From: Nocardioides sp.
GTDB lineage: Bacteria; Actinomycetota; Actinomycetes; Propionibacteriales; Nocardioidaceae
Length of the DNA: 64,000 nucleotides
Assembly (NCBI GenBank): GCA_002729525.1
Contig: PBYI01000048.1
Span: forward strand, 1 to 64,000
Reading direction: 5' to 3'
Shown here: positions 6,883 to 16,644 of the stretch, piece by piece
Position numbering within the stretch: the stretch's first letter is position 1
How the letters are laid out: the number at the start of each line of letters is the position of its first letter
Position numbers and translations under genes: made by a program
Notes under the pieces: generated by a model
What the model was told of the DNA's origin: nothing
What the model saw: only the letters and a program-made list of their open reading frames with translations
Databases searched by the model: none

Positions 6883-8496
6883 GTGGACGCACCGGACCCG
6901 CTCGTCCTCGAGGTGCTGCGCCTCGCCGCCGGCGACTCCGCCGAGATCACCCTCGACGGCACGCTCCACCAGCTGGCCGTCACCGGTGCCCGCCTCCTCG
7001 GCGCCCGGTACGCCGCCATCGGCGTCCTCGACGACAAGCCCGGCGTGCCGCGGCTGGGCACCTTCGTGCACACCGGCATGGACCCGGCCACCGCCACCCG
7101 CCTCGGGCCCCCGCCGCGCGGTGTCGGGCTGCTCGGCGACCTGCTGCTCCGCCCCGAGCCCCTGCGCCTCTCCGACCTGCGCACCCACCCGACGTTCAGC
7201 GGCTTCCCCGAGGGGCACCCGCAGATGCGCAGCTTCCTCGGCGCCCCGGTGCCGGTCGAGGGTGCGCCGTTCGGCTACTTCTACCTGACCGACAAGGTCG
7301 ACGCCGAGGAGTTCTCCGAGGTCGACGCCGCCACGCTGACGGTGCTCGCCGAGGTCGCCGGCGTGCGGGTCGCTCAGGCGCGCCGCTACGAGCACGAGCA
7401 GCGCCGGTCGGCCTGGCTCGACGCCACCCTGCGGATCTCCGGACGGCTGGCCGCGGGCGCCGCGGAGGACGTGCTCCAGGAGATCACCGAGTCCGCCCGC
7501 CGGGTGGCGCACGCCGACGTGGCGTGGATCCGCGCCGGGCGCACGCCCGACTCGCTCGCGGTCGAGGCCGTCGACGTGGCCGACGGTGCCGGCCACCTCG
7601 CCGACCTCCCGTACGACGCCACCTTGCGCGCCCTGGCCGGGCGCGTGGTCGAGGCGCAGGAGGCCGAGCGCGCCGGGTCGGCGTCGACCTGGTGGGCGCT
7701 GGCCGTCCCGGCGAGCACGCCGGGCGGGCTGTCGGGAGCCCTGATGCTCGCCTGGGACGCCTCCTGCGGCGCGGAGTTCGAGGCGGTGCCGCCGCCGCTG
7801 GTGGTCGGTTTCGCCGAGCAGGTCGCCGTGGCGCTCGGCCTGGCCGAGGCCTCGCGCGACAAGGGTCGCCTCGACCTGCTGACCGAGCGCGACCGGATCG
7901 CCCGCGACCTGCACGACCACGTCATCCAGGACCTCTTCGCAGCGACCCTCTCCCTCCAGGCCACTGCCCGTCGCGCCGACGACGAGAAGGTCACCTCCCG
8001 GATCGAGGAGGCCGTCGAGGACCTCCAGCGCACCAGCCGCGGCATCCGGCGCGCGATCTTCGGGCTCGGTGCGATCGAGCACGGCGACGACCTCGGCGCC
8101 GAGGTGGTCCGTCTGGTCGACCGGGCCGGCGCCCAGCTCAAGCTGCGCCCCGACCTCACGGTGTCCGGGCGGCCCGAGGAGCTCGACGGCCCGCTCGCCG
8201 ACGACCTGCTCGCGGTGCTGGTCGAGGCGCTCTCCAACGTCACCAGGCACGCCGCGCCGGGGCGTGTCGACGTACGCCTCCGGGTCGGTACCGACCAGGT
8301 CGAGCTGGTGGTCGCCGACGACGGCGTGGGCATTCCCGACGACGCCCGCCGCAGCGGGCTCAGTCATCTCCAGGAGCGGGCCGAGCGCCACGGGGGCAGC
8401 GCCTCCGCCGGGCCGGGTCCGGACGGGCGGGGCACGGTGGTCACCTGGCGGGTGCCCCGTACCTCCGGTCCGGCCGGCAGGGACCCGGCCAGGTAA
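6883..8496 (+). CDS. GAF-domain sensor histidine kinase, DosS/DevS-like
   Basis: 537 residues without membrane segments: two GAF domains (about 15-165 and 180-320), a HisKA_3 dimerisation helix with phosphorylated His344 in ARDLHDHVIQDL, and an HATPase domain with EALSNVTRHA and ADDGVGIPDD. The first GAF contains GHPQMRSFLGAPV, which resembles the segment of the haem-binding GAF domain of DosS and DosT. Haem and sensing of O2, NO or CO are therefore plausible but not shown, because I cannot align the proximal histidine with confidence. It should phosphorylate the regulator encoded just upstream. GTG start. Confidence 0.85.
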   Translation: MDAPDPLVLEVLRLAAGDSAEITLDGTLHQLAVTGARLLGARYAAIGVLDDKPGVPRLGTFVHTGMDPATATRLGPPPRGVGLLGDLLLRPEPLRLSDLRTHPTFSGFPEGHPQMRSFLGAPVPVEGAPFGYFYLTDKVDAEEFSEVDAATLTVLAEVAGVRVAQARRYEHEQRRSAWLDATLRISGRLAAGAAEDVLQEITESARRVAHADVAWIRAGRTPDSLAVEAVDVADGAGHLADLPYDATLRALAGRVVEAQEAERAGSASTWWALAVPASTPGGLSGALMLAWDASCGAEFEAVPPPLVVGFAEQVAVALGLAEASRDKGRLDLLTERDRIARDLHDHVIQDLFAATLSLQATARRADDEKVTSRIEEAVEDLQRTSRGIRRAIFGLGAIEHGDDLGAEVVRLVDRAGAQLKLRPDLTVSGRPEELDGPLADDLLAVLVEALSNVTRHAAPGRVDVRLRVGTDQVELVVADDGVGIPDDARRSGLSHLQERAERHGGSASAGPGPDGRGTVVTWRVPRTSGPAGRDPAR

Positions 8497-8517
8497 ACCT
8501 AGGAGACGTCAGCAGCC

Positions 8518-8802
8518 CTAGAAGTCCTGCGCGGTCTCGTGCGCGTGGCGCCGTCCGGTGTGCCGGGTCAGGTGCACGCGGCGGGTCAGCCGGATCGCCG
8601 GCCGAGCGAGCAGCTGCGCGGACCCGACGACGAACAGCCAGGTGCCGGCGTACGTCGTGGACTCCGACAGGAACAGCACGCTCCCGACCAGGAACCACAC
8701 CGCCACCATCAGGTCGTTGACGACGCTGAGCGTCTCGTAGCGCCCGCGCAGCACCAGCTCGTGCTCCCCGGGCAGGTCCAGGTCGAGGTCCCGCGCACTC
8801 AT
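8518..8802 (-). CDS. YrhK-like two-helix membrane protein
   Basis: 94 residues. A polar N-terminus ends in LVLRGRYETLSVVNDL, followed by two hydrophobic segments (MVAVWFLVGSVLFLSES and WLFVVGSAQLLARPAIRL) and a basic, histidine-rich tail. This is the layout of the short YrhK-domain membrane proteins, whose function is unknown. The start at 8802 is supported by TAGCGT (8810-8815 on the opposite strand) 7 bases upstream, an apparent leaderless promoter. It converges on the kinase gene with a 21-base gap. Confidence 0.65.
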   Translation of the reverse strand: MSARDLDLDLPGEHELVLRGRYETLSVVNDLMVAVWFLVGSVLFLSESTTYAGTWLFVVGSAQLLARPAIRLTRRVHLTRHTGRRHAHETAQDF

Positions 8803-8920
8803 GCGGTCGACGCTACGCCGACGCGGCCCACCCCCACGGACGGCGACGGGTGCCGGTGGAGGCCGCCGACCCGGCCGCCGGAACCGTCCCTGGACGACGC
8901 GCCCGGGCTGACCTAGGCTC

Positions 8921-8936
8921 CCGAACGATCGTTCAG
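8921..8936. promoter_or_regulatory. Palindromic operator, family A, copy 1
   Basis: CCGAACGATCGTTCAG, containing the perfect 12-base palindrome GAACGATCGTTC, 33 bases before the start of the crotonase gene. One of five related sites in the window; compare 11943, 26547, 31484 and 31579. TetR-type operator by form. Confidence 0.6.
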
Positions 8937-8968
8937 TCGCTCGCCAGCCGTCCGTCAGGAGAGCCCCC

Positions 8969-9880
8969 GTGGAGCACATCGCCCTCACCGTCGAGGACCG
9001 CGTCGCCACCGTCCGCTTCAACCGCCCCGACGCCCTCAACGCCTTCACCGACACGATGGAGACCGAGCTGCTCGAGGTCCTCGACGCCGTCGACGCCGAC
9101 CCCGAGGTGCGCGCCGTCGTGCTCACCGGCGAGGGCCGCGCCTTCTGCGCCGGCATGGACCTCTCGGCCTCCAGCGACGCCTTCACCGAGTGGCGCACCT
9201 CCGACACCGCGCCGCCCGGCACCGCCTTCGACGTACCCGGCCAGGACCTCCCCGTACGACGGGACGGCGGCGGGCGGGTGGTCCTGCGGATGTTCGACCT
9301 CGACAAGCCGATCATCGCGGCGGTCAACGGGCCCGCCGTCGGCGTCGGCTCGACCATCACGCTGCCCTGCGACGTCCGACTGGCCTCGACGACCGCCCGC
9401 TTCGGGTTCGTGTTCAACCGGCGCGGCTTCGTGCCGGAGTCCTGCTCGACCTGGTTCCTGCCGCGCGTGGTGCCGATGCAGACCGCGCTCGAGTGGGTCT
9501 ACACCGGACGCGTCTTCGGAGCCGACGAGGCGCTGCAGAAGGGTCTGGTCCGCGACGTCTACGAGCCCGACGACCTGCTGCCCGCGGCGTACGCCCTGGC
9601 CCGTGAGATCGCCGACAGCACCGCCGCGGTGAGCACCGCCCTGGCTCGTCGGATGATGTGGCGGATGCTCGGCGCCGAGCACCCCGTGGTCGCCCACGAG
9701 GCTGAGACCCTCGGCATCAACCTGCGCGGCGTGAGCGCCGACGCCCGCGACGGCATTGCCGCCTTCCTGGAGAAGCGCGACCCCGTCTTCACCGACCGCG
9801 TCCCCGACGACGTCCCCGACGTCCTGCACTTCCGTCCCGACCCGACCTTCGACCCCGAGCACCTGGAGATCCCGCGATGA
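8969..9880 (+). CDS. Enoyl-CoA hydratase/isomerase (crotonase family)
   Basis: 303 residues, slightly longer than the usual 260. The crotonase fold is clear: FCAGMDLSASS (first oxyanion-hole segment), NGPAVGVGSTITLPCDVRLAS (second) and RRGFVPESCSTW, where the glutamate is at the position of a catalytic acid. It would hydrate trans-2-enoyl-CoA or isomerise it; the substrate cannot be read from sequence. The insert after the first motif (about residues 70-95) is longer than average and may shape the acyl pocket. The GTG start has GGAG 6 bases upstream. It overlaps the acyl-CoA dehydrogenase gene by 4 bases, giving a dehydrogenation-hydration pair, and a family A operator precedes it. Confidence 0.85.
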   Translation: MEHIALTVEDRVATVRFNRPDALNAFTDTMETELLEVLDAVDADPEVRAVVLTGEGRAFCAGMDLSASSDAFTEWRTSDTAPPGTAFDVPGQDLPVRRDGGGRVVLRMFDLDKPIIAAVNGPAVGVGSTITLPCDVRLASTTARFGFVFNRRGFVPESCSTWFLPRVVPMQTALEWVYTGRVFGADEALQKGLVRDVYEPDDLLPAAYALAREIADSTAAVSTALARRMMWRMLGAEHPVVAHEAETLGINLRGVSADARDGIAAFLEKRDPVFTDRVPDDVPDVLHFRPDPTFDPEHLEIPR

Positions 9881-11037
9881 GGCGACACCTGTACGACGAC
9901 GAGCACGAGCAGTTCCGCGCGGTGGTGAAGGAGTTCGTCGCCCGCGAGGTCGAGCCGCACCTGGAGAAGTGGGACGACCAGCGCCACGTCGACCGCGACA
10001 CCTGGGTCGCCGCCGGCAAGCAGGGCCTCGTCGGCCTCAGCGGGCCCGAGGAGCACGGCGGCGCGGGCATGGACCGCGACTACCGCTACCGGATGGTGAT
10101 CCTCGAGGAGCTCGCCCGGGTGTACGCCGGCGGCCTGGCCTCCAGCCTGTCGCTCCAGGACGACATCCTCATCCCGTACTTCGCCGAGCTCGGCACGCCC
10201 GAGCAGCAGGCCAGGTGGCTGCCCGACCTGTGCTCGGGCGAGAAGATCGCGGCCGTCGCGATGACCGAGCCGGGCACCGGCAGCGACCTCCAGGGCATCC
10301 GCACCTCGGCCGAGAAGGTCGACGGCGGCTGGCTGCTCAACGGCGCGAAGACCTTCATCACCTCCGGCATCCAGTCCGACGTGGTGGTCGTGGTGACCCG
10401 CACCGACCCCGACGCGGGCCGCGACGCCTTCAGCCTGCTGGTCGTCGAGCGCGGCATGGACGGCTTCAGCCGCGGCCGGCAGCTCAAGAAGATCGGCCTG
10501 GCCTCGCAGGACACCGCCGAGCTGTTCTTCGAGGACGTCTTCGTGCCGGAGGAGAACCTCCTCGGCGCCCGCGGCGGCGGCCTCGCCCAGCTCAAGCAGA
10601 TGCTGCCGCTGGAGCGCCTCTCGATCGCCGCGCAGGCGGTCGCGGTCACCGACGCCGTCGTCGCCACGACGCTCGACTACACGGTGCAGCGCACGGCCTT
10701 CGGCCAGCCGATCAGCGACTTCCAGAACACCCGCTTCGAGCTCGCCGAGCTGCAGACCGAGGCCGACGTGACCCGCTCGTACGTCGACGACTGCATCCGC
10801 GCCTGGAACGCCGGCGACCTCACCGACGTCGACGCCGCCAAGGCGAAGTGGTGGGCCACCGACGTGCAGAACCGGGTCGTCGACCGCGGGCTGCAGCTGC
10901 ACGGCGGCTACGGCTACATGGTGGAGTACCCGGTCGCGCGGGCCTACCAGGACGCCCGCGTGCAGAAGATCTACGGCGGCACCAACGAGATCATGAAGCA
11001 CATCATCGGCGGCGCGATGGTGCGCGCGGCCCGCTGA
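9877..11037 (+). CDS. Acyl-CoA dehydrogenase
   Basis: 386 residues, full length. Seen: AVAMTEPGTGSDLQGI (FAD/substrate loop), FITSGIQSDVVVVV and the C-terminal LHGGYGYMVEYPVARAYQDA with KIYGGTNEIM. In medium-chain enzymes the catalytic glutamate lies in a YEGT segment; here that position is glycine (IYGGT), as in several actinobacterial FadE proteins that take the base from another helix. FAD-dependent alpha,beta-dehydrogenation of an acyl-CoA is the expected reaction. It is translationally coupled to the crotonase upstream. Confidence 0.87.
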   Translation: MRRHLYDDEHEQFRAVVKEFVAREVEPHLEKWDDQRHVDRDTWVAAGKQGLVGLSGPEEHGGAGMDRDYRYRMVILEELARVYAGGLASSLSLQDDILIPYFAELGTPEQQARWLPDLCSGEKIAAVAMTEPGTGSDLQGIRTSAEKVDGGWLLNGAKTFITSGIQSDVVVVVTRTDPDAGRDAFSLLVVERGMDGFSRGRQLKKIGLASQDTAELFFEDVFVPEENLLGARGGGLAQLKQMLPLERLSIAAQAVAVTDAVVATTLDYTVQRTAFGQPISDFQNTRFELAELQTEADVTRSYVDDCIRAWNAGDLTDVDAAKAKWWATDVQNRVVDRGLQLHGGYGYMVEYPVARAYQDARVQKIYGGTNEIMKHIIGGAMVRAAR

Positions 11038-11081
11038 GGACCGACGGAACGGGCCGGCCCATGATGAGTGGGGACGAGCGG

Positions 11082-11909
11082 TCAGCGCCGGTGGTACGTC
11101 GCCGGCCGCTTCTCCAGGAACGCCGCGCGCGACTCCGCGGAGTCGGCCGTCAGTGCGGTGATCACCTGCTGACGGTTCTCCAGCTCGATGCCCGCCCGCA
11201 GGCTGGGCATCTCCAGGGCCAGCCACATGCCCTGCTTGGTGAGCTCGACCTGGCCGGGGCCGTTGGCCAGGATCTGCTCGGCCGTGGCGAGCGCGGACGC
11301 CAGGACGTCCTCGGGCTCCACGACGCGGGCGACCAGCCCGATCCGCGCGGCCTCCTCGGCGTCGAAGAGGCGCCCGGTGAGCATCAGCTCGTGCGCCGCG
11401 CCCGCCCCGACGATGCGGGGAAGCAGCCAGGACACGCCGATGTCGCACGCGGAGTAGCCGGCGGTGATGAACGAGACCTTGAAGACCGAGCGGGTCGAGG
11501 CGACCCGTACGTCGCTGGCGCACACCAGGGCGAGCCCGCCGCCGGCCGCGGCACCGTCGACGGCGGCGACCACCGGCTGAGGGAGCGTGTGCAGCTGCTC
11601 GGTCAGGTGGGCGATCCGGCGCTGCCGGTCGAGCACGGCGAGCGGCTCGTCGATCGGCTCGCCGTCGCCGTACCCGAACAGGTCCAGGCCGGAGCAGAAC
11701 GCCCCGCCGGCACCCGTGAGCACCACGACCCGGCACGAGCGGTCGTCGCGCACCCGGTCGAGCTCCGCGGACAGCGTGGTCACCAGGTCGTGGTCGAGTG
11801 CGTTGAGGCGCTCGGGACGGTTGAGCGTCAGCTGCGTGACGCCCTCGCGGGGGTGGGACACCCGCAGGGTCTGCGGGTCGGTCTGGGTGTCGGTCTGGGG
11901 CTCGGGCAC
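11082..11909 (-). CDS. Enoyl-CoA hydratase (crotonase family)
   Basis: 275 residues. Crotonase signatures: LNRPERLNALDH, FCSGLDLFGYGDG, AAAGGGLALVCASDVRVAS and the segment SACDIGVSWLLPRIVG. The last motif is shared with the broken crotonase at 61387, so the two are close paralogues and this one shows what the other has lost. GTG start with GAGGAGG upstream. It is divergent from the APH kinase gene across a family A operator, and converges on the acyl-CoA dehydrogenase gene. Confidence 0.85.
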   Translation of the reverse strand: MPEPQTDTQTDPQTLRVSHPREGVTQLTLNRPERLNALDHDLVTTLSAELDRVRDDRSCRVVVLTGAGGAFCSGLDLFGYGDGEPIDEPLAVLDRQRRIAHLTEQLHTLPQPVVAAVDGAAAGGGLALVCASDVRVASTRSVFKVSFITAGYSACDIGVSWLLPRIVGAGAAHELMLTGRLFDAEEAARIGLVARVVEPEDVLASALATAEQILANGPGQVELTKQGMWLALEMPSLRAGIELENRQQVITALTADSAESRAAFLEKRPATYHRR

Positions 11910-11942
11910 GGCGGGACCTCCTCGTCTCGGACCATGAGGTAT

Positions 11943-11960
11943 ACCGAACGTTCGCTAGGT
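11943..11960. promoter_or_regulatory. Palindromic operator, family A, copy 2
   Basis: ACCGAACGTTCGCTAGGT, 15 of 18 bases as in the consensus ACCGAACGATCGTTCGGT, in the 68-base gap between the divergent crotonase (11909) and APH kinase (11978) genes. Confidence 0.55.
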
Positions 11961-11965
11961 TTGCC

Positions 11966-11977
11966 TAGGGTGGGACG
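11966..11977 (+). promoter_or_regulatory. -10 element of a leaderless promoter for the APH kinase
   Basis: TAGGGT at 11966-11971, then 6 bases, then GTG at 11978. The family A operator lies immediately upstream, where it would block polymerase. Confidence 0.45.
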
Positions 11978-13018
11978 GTGACGACCCTCGACGCCGGCTC
12001 CATGGCGCAGCCGCTCGCAGCCTGGGCCCGGGCCCACCGCCGTCCCGACGCCACCGTGCGCGACGTCGCCCCGATGCCCGGCAACGCCGGTCTGAGCTTC
12101 GGCTTCCGCGTCGAGGTGCCCGACGCGCCCGACGCCCCGTCCGAGCGGCTCGTCGTGCGCCTCGCGCCCCCCGGCGTACGACGGCGCGGCAACACCGACG
12201 TGCTGCGCCAGGTGCCGCTCCTCGACGCCCTCGACGCGGGCGGCGTCCCGGTCGCACCGGTGCTCTGGTCGACCGACGACCCGGCGTGGTTCGGCACCGA
12301 CGCGCTCGTCCAGCCCTACCTCGACGCCCTGCCCGTGCCGATGCACCTCGCTCCCGGCGAGCGGGCGCCGTCCGAGGACCTCGTGCACGCCCGACTGCGC
12401 GCGGCCGTCGACGCGCTCGCCGTCCTCCACGCCGTCGACCCGGGGTCACCCGGCCACGACCTCACCGGCTGGAGCGAGCCCGTCACCGCGGCCAGCGAGG
12501 TGGCCTTCTGGGGCCGTCTGCTGGAGCGCTCGCCCGACGCCGACCTGGTGGAGCTGGGCCGCCGGCTCGGCGCGGAGCTCGTCGAGTCCGACCCGGGCGG
12601 TCACCGCACCGGCGTCTTCCACGGCGACTTCCAGACCCACAACGTCCTGTACGCCGCCGACGGCGCCCTCGCGGCCGTCATCGACTGGGAGATCGCCGGC
12701 CTCGGGCCGGTCGGGCTCGACCTCGGCTGGCTGCAGATGATGGTCGACCCGGCCTGCTGGCACGCCGAGCGCCGGGCCGTCCTGGCGACACCGTGCGACC
12801 CCGCCGTGCTGGAGGAGTGGTACGCCGCGGCGACGGGTCGGCCGGTGGAGCACGCCGCGTGGTACCGCGCCTGGGCCTGCTTCCGGTACGGCGCGATCGC
12901 GGCGTTCAACCTGCACCTGCACACCTCCGGGCGCCGGCCCGACGAGGTGAGCGTGCTGATGGGCGGCGGGTGCGCCGACCTGTTCCGGGCCGGGCTCCGA
13001 CTGGTCGCCGAGCACTAA
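11978..13018 (+). CDS. APH-family phosphotransferase (ACAD10/11 kinase-domain type)
   Basis: 346 residues with the aminoglycoside-phosphotransferase/choline-kinase fold: catalytic loop FHGDFQTHNVLY (about 211-222) and metal-binding VIDWEIAGLGPVGLDLGW (about 231-248). The surroundings (two acyl-CoA dehydrogenases, crotonases, CoA racemase) are catabolic, so antibiotic resistance is unlikely. In levulinate catabolism of Pseudomonas putida, an APH-family enzyme (LvaA) phosphorylates a 4-hydroxyacyl-CoA and an ACAD-family partner (LvaC) removes the phosphate; mammalian ACAD10/11 fuse the two domains. A similar role is inferred here with the dehydrogenase at 13131. This one is the most divergent of the three APH proteins of the window. 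Confidence 0.75.
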   Translation: MTTLDAGSMAQPLAAWARAHRRPDATVRDVAPMPGNAGLSFGFRVEVPDAPDAPSERLVVRLAPPGVRRRGNTDVLRQVPLLDALDAGGVPVAPVLWSTDDPAWFGTDALVQPYLDALPVPMHLAPGERAPSEDLVHARLRAAVDALAVLHAVDPGSPGHDLTGWSEPVTAASEVAFWGRLLERSPDADLVELGRRLGAELVESDPGGHRTGVFHGDFQTHNVLYAADGALAAVIDWEIAGLGPVGLDLGWLQMMVDPACWHAERRAVLATPCDPAVLEEWYAAATGRPVEHAAWYRAWACFRYGAIAAFNLHLHTSGRRPDEVSVLMGGGCADLFRAGLRLVAEH

Positions 13019-13130
13019 GGCACCTGTCTGAAAAGATCATCGTGATGCATTGACGCGGCCGTCCGTCGTGGAGCACCCTGACCACGCCGGCGCACCGACG
13101 ACGCAGCGCCGAGACGAGGAGTGGAAGACG

Positions 13131-14407
13131 ATGTGGTCCTTCGAGAACGACCCGGAGTTCCAGCCCGAGCTGGACTGGATCGACAGCTTCGTGCGGGAGA
13201 AGGTGCAGCCGCTCGACTACCTGCTGGGCAGCCAGTGGGACATCCACGACCCGGAGTTCGTGCGGTTGGTGCGGCCGTTGCAGGCGGAGGTCAAGGAGCG
13301 TGGCCTGTGGGCCTGCCACCTGGGGCCGGAGCTGGGTGGTCCGGGCTACGGGCAGCTGCGGCTGGCGCTGATGAACGAGAAGTTCGGGATGTCGCGGTTC
13401 GGTCCGATCGTGTTCGGTGCGCAGGCGCCCGACACCGGCAACTCCGAGATCCTGGCGCACTTCGGCACGCCTGAGCAGAAGGAGAAGTACCTCGAGCCGC
13501 TGCTGGCCAACGAGGTCGTGTCGTGCTTCTCGATGACCGAGCCGCAGGGCGGCGCGGACCCGCTGCTGTTCAAGACGTCGGGCGTGCGGGACGGTGACGA
13601 GTACGTCATCAACGGCGAGAAGTGGTTCGCCTCGGAGGCCGAGACGGCGGCGTTCTACATCATGATGGTGGTGACCGAGCCGGAGGCCGAGAGTCCGTAC
13701 CAGCGGGCCTCGATGTTCCTCATCGACACCGACACTCCCGGCATCGAGGTCGTGAGGAACTACGGGTTCTACGGCGAGGTCGAGCCGACCCACGCCCACC
13801 TGCGGCTGACCGACGTGCGGGTGCCGGCAAGCGCGATGCTCGGCGAGCCCGGCCAGGCGTTCGCGATCGCGCAGACCCGTCTGGGTGGCGGTCGGATGCA
13901 CCACGCGATGCGGACGCTGGCCCAGGCGACGCGGGCGTTCGAGATGACGTGCGAGCGGGTGCTGTCGCGCACGACCAAGGGCGAGCAGCTGGCGCGCAAG
14001 CAGATGGTGCAGGAGAAGATCGCCGACTCGTGGGTGCAGCTGCGGCAGTTCCGGCTGCTGGTGCTGGAGACGGCGTGGCTGGCCGACCAGGGCAAGGACT
14101 GGAAGGCGATCCGCAAGAACGTCTCGGCGGTGAAGATGATCATGCCGCAGGTGCTCCACGACATCTCCTCGCGTGCGCTGCACCTGCACGGGTCGCTGGG
14201 GCTGTCGCACGAGATGCCGTTCGCGGAGTGGGTGATCAACTCCTTCCACGTGGGTCTGGCCGACGGGCCGACCGAGGTCCACAAGATGGTCGTGGCGCGC
14301 GAGGTCCTCAAGGACTTCAAGCCCGACGACTCCCAGTTCCCGACCTACATCCGGCACGAGCAGGTACGGCACGCCCGAGCGCTGTACGGCGAGCCGGGCA
14401 CCACGGC

Positions 14408-14411
<4 letters not shown>
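13131..14411 (+). CDS. Acyl-CoA dehydrogenase family protein, possible partner of APH kinases
   Basis: 426 residues. CFSMTEPQGGADPLLFKTS, INGEKWFAS, and LGGGRMHHAMRTLAQATRAFE place it near the ACAD10/11 and LvaC branch, which has RLGPGRIHHCMR at the same place. The C-terminal HLHGSLGLSHEMPFAEW and ADGPTEVHKMVVAREVL replace the usual YEGT glutamate segment. It lies between two APH kinase genes and overlaps the second (GTGA), so it may act on a phosphorylated 4-hydroxyacyl-CoA as well as in normal dehydrogenation (inference). A TTG at 13050 would lengthen the protein, but the ATG at 13131 has GAGGAG 9 bases upstream and fits the family start. Confidence 0.8.
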
Positions 14412-15475
<1,064 letters not shown>

Positions 15476-15491
15476 CCGGCGGCCCGAGACA

Positions 15492-15509
15492 TCCCGGGAC
15501 GTCCCGGGA
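15492..15509. promoter_or_regulatory. Double palindrome before the racemase gene
   Basis: TCCCGGGACGTCCCGGGA: the palindrome TCCCGGGA twice, 2 bases apart, forming an 18-base perfect inverted repeat 35 bases upstream of the racemase ATG. It could be an operator or an intra-operon hairpin. Confidence 0.4.
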
Positions 15510-15543
15510 CGCACTGCACGACCCACCCCGAGAGGACCCACCC

Positions 15544-16626
15544 ATGACCAAGCCGCTCACCGGAGTGCGGGTGCTGGAGATGGCCGGCATCGGCCCCGGA
15601 CCGCATGCCTGCATGATGCTCGCCGACCTCGGCGCCGACGTCGTCCGCGTCTGCCGACCGGGGGCCGAGGAGCCCGCCAACGTGCACACGCTGCGCGGGC
15701 GGACCACGGTCGTCGCCGATCTCAAGGACCCCCGCGAGCGGGACCGGGTGCTCGACCTGGCGGCGTCCGCCGACGTGCTCGTCGAGGGCTTCCGCCCCGG
15801 TGTCATGGAGCGGCTCGGGCTCGGCCCGGAGGAGGCCCGCGCCCGCAACCCGCGCCTGGTCTACGCCCGGATGACCGGGTGGGGCCAGGACGGTCCGCTC
15901 GCTCCGACCGCCGGGCACGACATCAACTACATCTCGCTCACCGGTGCGCTGCACGCGATCGGCACCGCCGATGCGCCCGTGCCGCCGCTCAACCTCGTCG
16001 GCGACTACGGCGGCGGCTCGATGCTGCTGGTCAACGGCGTCCTCGCCGCGCTCGTGCAGCGCGCGACGACCGGGGAGGGCCAGGTCGTCGACGCCGCCAT
16101 GGTCGACGGCGCCGCCCAGCTGCTCGCCGGCATCCTCGAGCTGCGCACCACCGGGCTGTGGAACGACACCCGGGGCGACAACCTCCTCGACGGCGCCGCG
16201 CCGTTCTACGGCACCTACCAATGCTCCGACGGCGGGGCGATGGCCGTCGGTGCGATCGAGGCCCCCTTCTACGCGCTGCTCGTGCAGGGGCTCGGCCTCG
16301 ACGCCGAGACGCTGCCCGACCGCGACGACCGCTCGACCTGGCCCGTGCTGCGCGAGACCTTCGCCGCGGCGTTCGCGGCCCACCCCAGGGCGCACTGGGA
16401 GTCGGTCTTCGACGGCACGGACGCCTGCGTGACGCCGGTGCTGTCCTTCGCGGAAGCACCCACGCACCCGCACGTCGCGGCCCGCGGCGTCCTCGCCGGC
16501 GCGCAGGGCACGGCCGTCGCCGGCGCCGCGCCGCGGCTCTCGGACGGGCAGACCGAGGCCGCCGCACCAGGCGGCACCAGCAGCCTGGAGCGGGCGGTCG
16601 AGACCTGGGCGGGCGCCTCGGTGTGA
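15544..16626 (+). CDS. Alpha-methylacyl-CoA racemase (CaiB/BaiF family)
   Basis: 360 residues, the length of alpha-methylacyl-CoA racemases (CoA-transferases of the family are usually about 400). The three catalytic residues of the mycobacterial racemase MCR (His126, Asp156, Glu241) align with His125 (GHDINYIS), Asp154 (NLVGDYGGGS) and Glu239 (GAIEAPF). It would invert the 2-methyl centre of a branched acyl-CoA so that an S-specific dehydrogenase can act. It is the last gene of the kinase-dehydrogenase-kinase-racemase series and faces a convergent SDR gene. The paralogue at 37445 shares the same residues. Confidence 0.85.
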   Translation: MTKPLTGVRVLEMAGIGPGPHACMMLADLGADVVRVCRPGAEEPANVHTLRGRTTVVADLKDPRERDRVLDLAASADVLVEGFRPGVMERLGLGPEEARARNPRLVYARMTGWGQDGPLAPTAGHDINYISLTGALHAIGTADAPVPPLNLVGDYGGGSMLLVNGVLAALVQRATTGEGQVVDAAMVDGAAQLLAGILELRTTGLWNDTRGDNLLDGAAPFYGTYQCSDGGAMAVGAIEAPFYALLVQGLGLDAETLPDRDDRSTWPVLRETFAAAFAAHPRAHWESVFDGTDACVTPVLSFAEAPTHPHVAARGVLAGAQGTAVAGAAPRLSDGQTEAAAPGGTSSLERAVETWAGASV

Positions 16627-16644
16627 ACCGGCCGGGGAGCACCC

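Noticed and set aside
6805-8391. 528-codon minus-strand frame opposite the sensor kinase gene
   Set aside because: Composed of Gly/Arg/Val/Asp-rich antisense sequence with no domain, while the plus strand encodes a complete kinase. Similar shadows at 18301-20637, 20436-22019, 26564-28336, 38179-40218 and 57279-60074 were dropped for the same reason.
11051-11060. Palindrome GGGCCGGCCC between convergent genes as terminator
   Set aside because: It has no loop and only 5 pairs; too common by chance at this GC content.
13050-13130. TTG start for the acyl-CoA dehydrogenase at 13050
   Set aside because: The extra 27 residues are unlike the family and the ATG at 13131 has a well-spaced GAGGAG.
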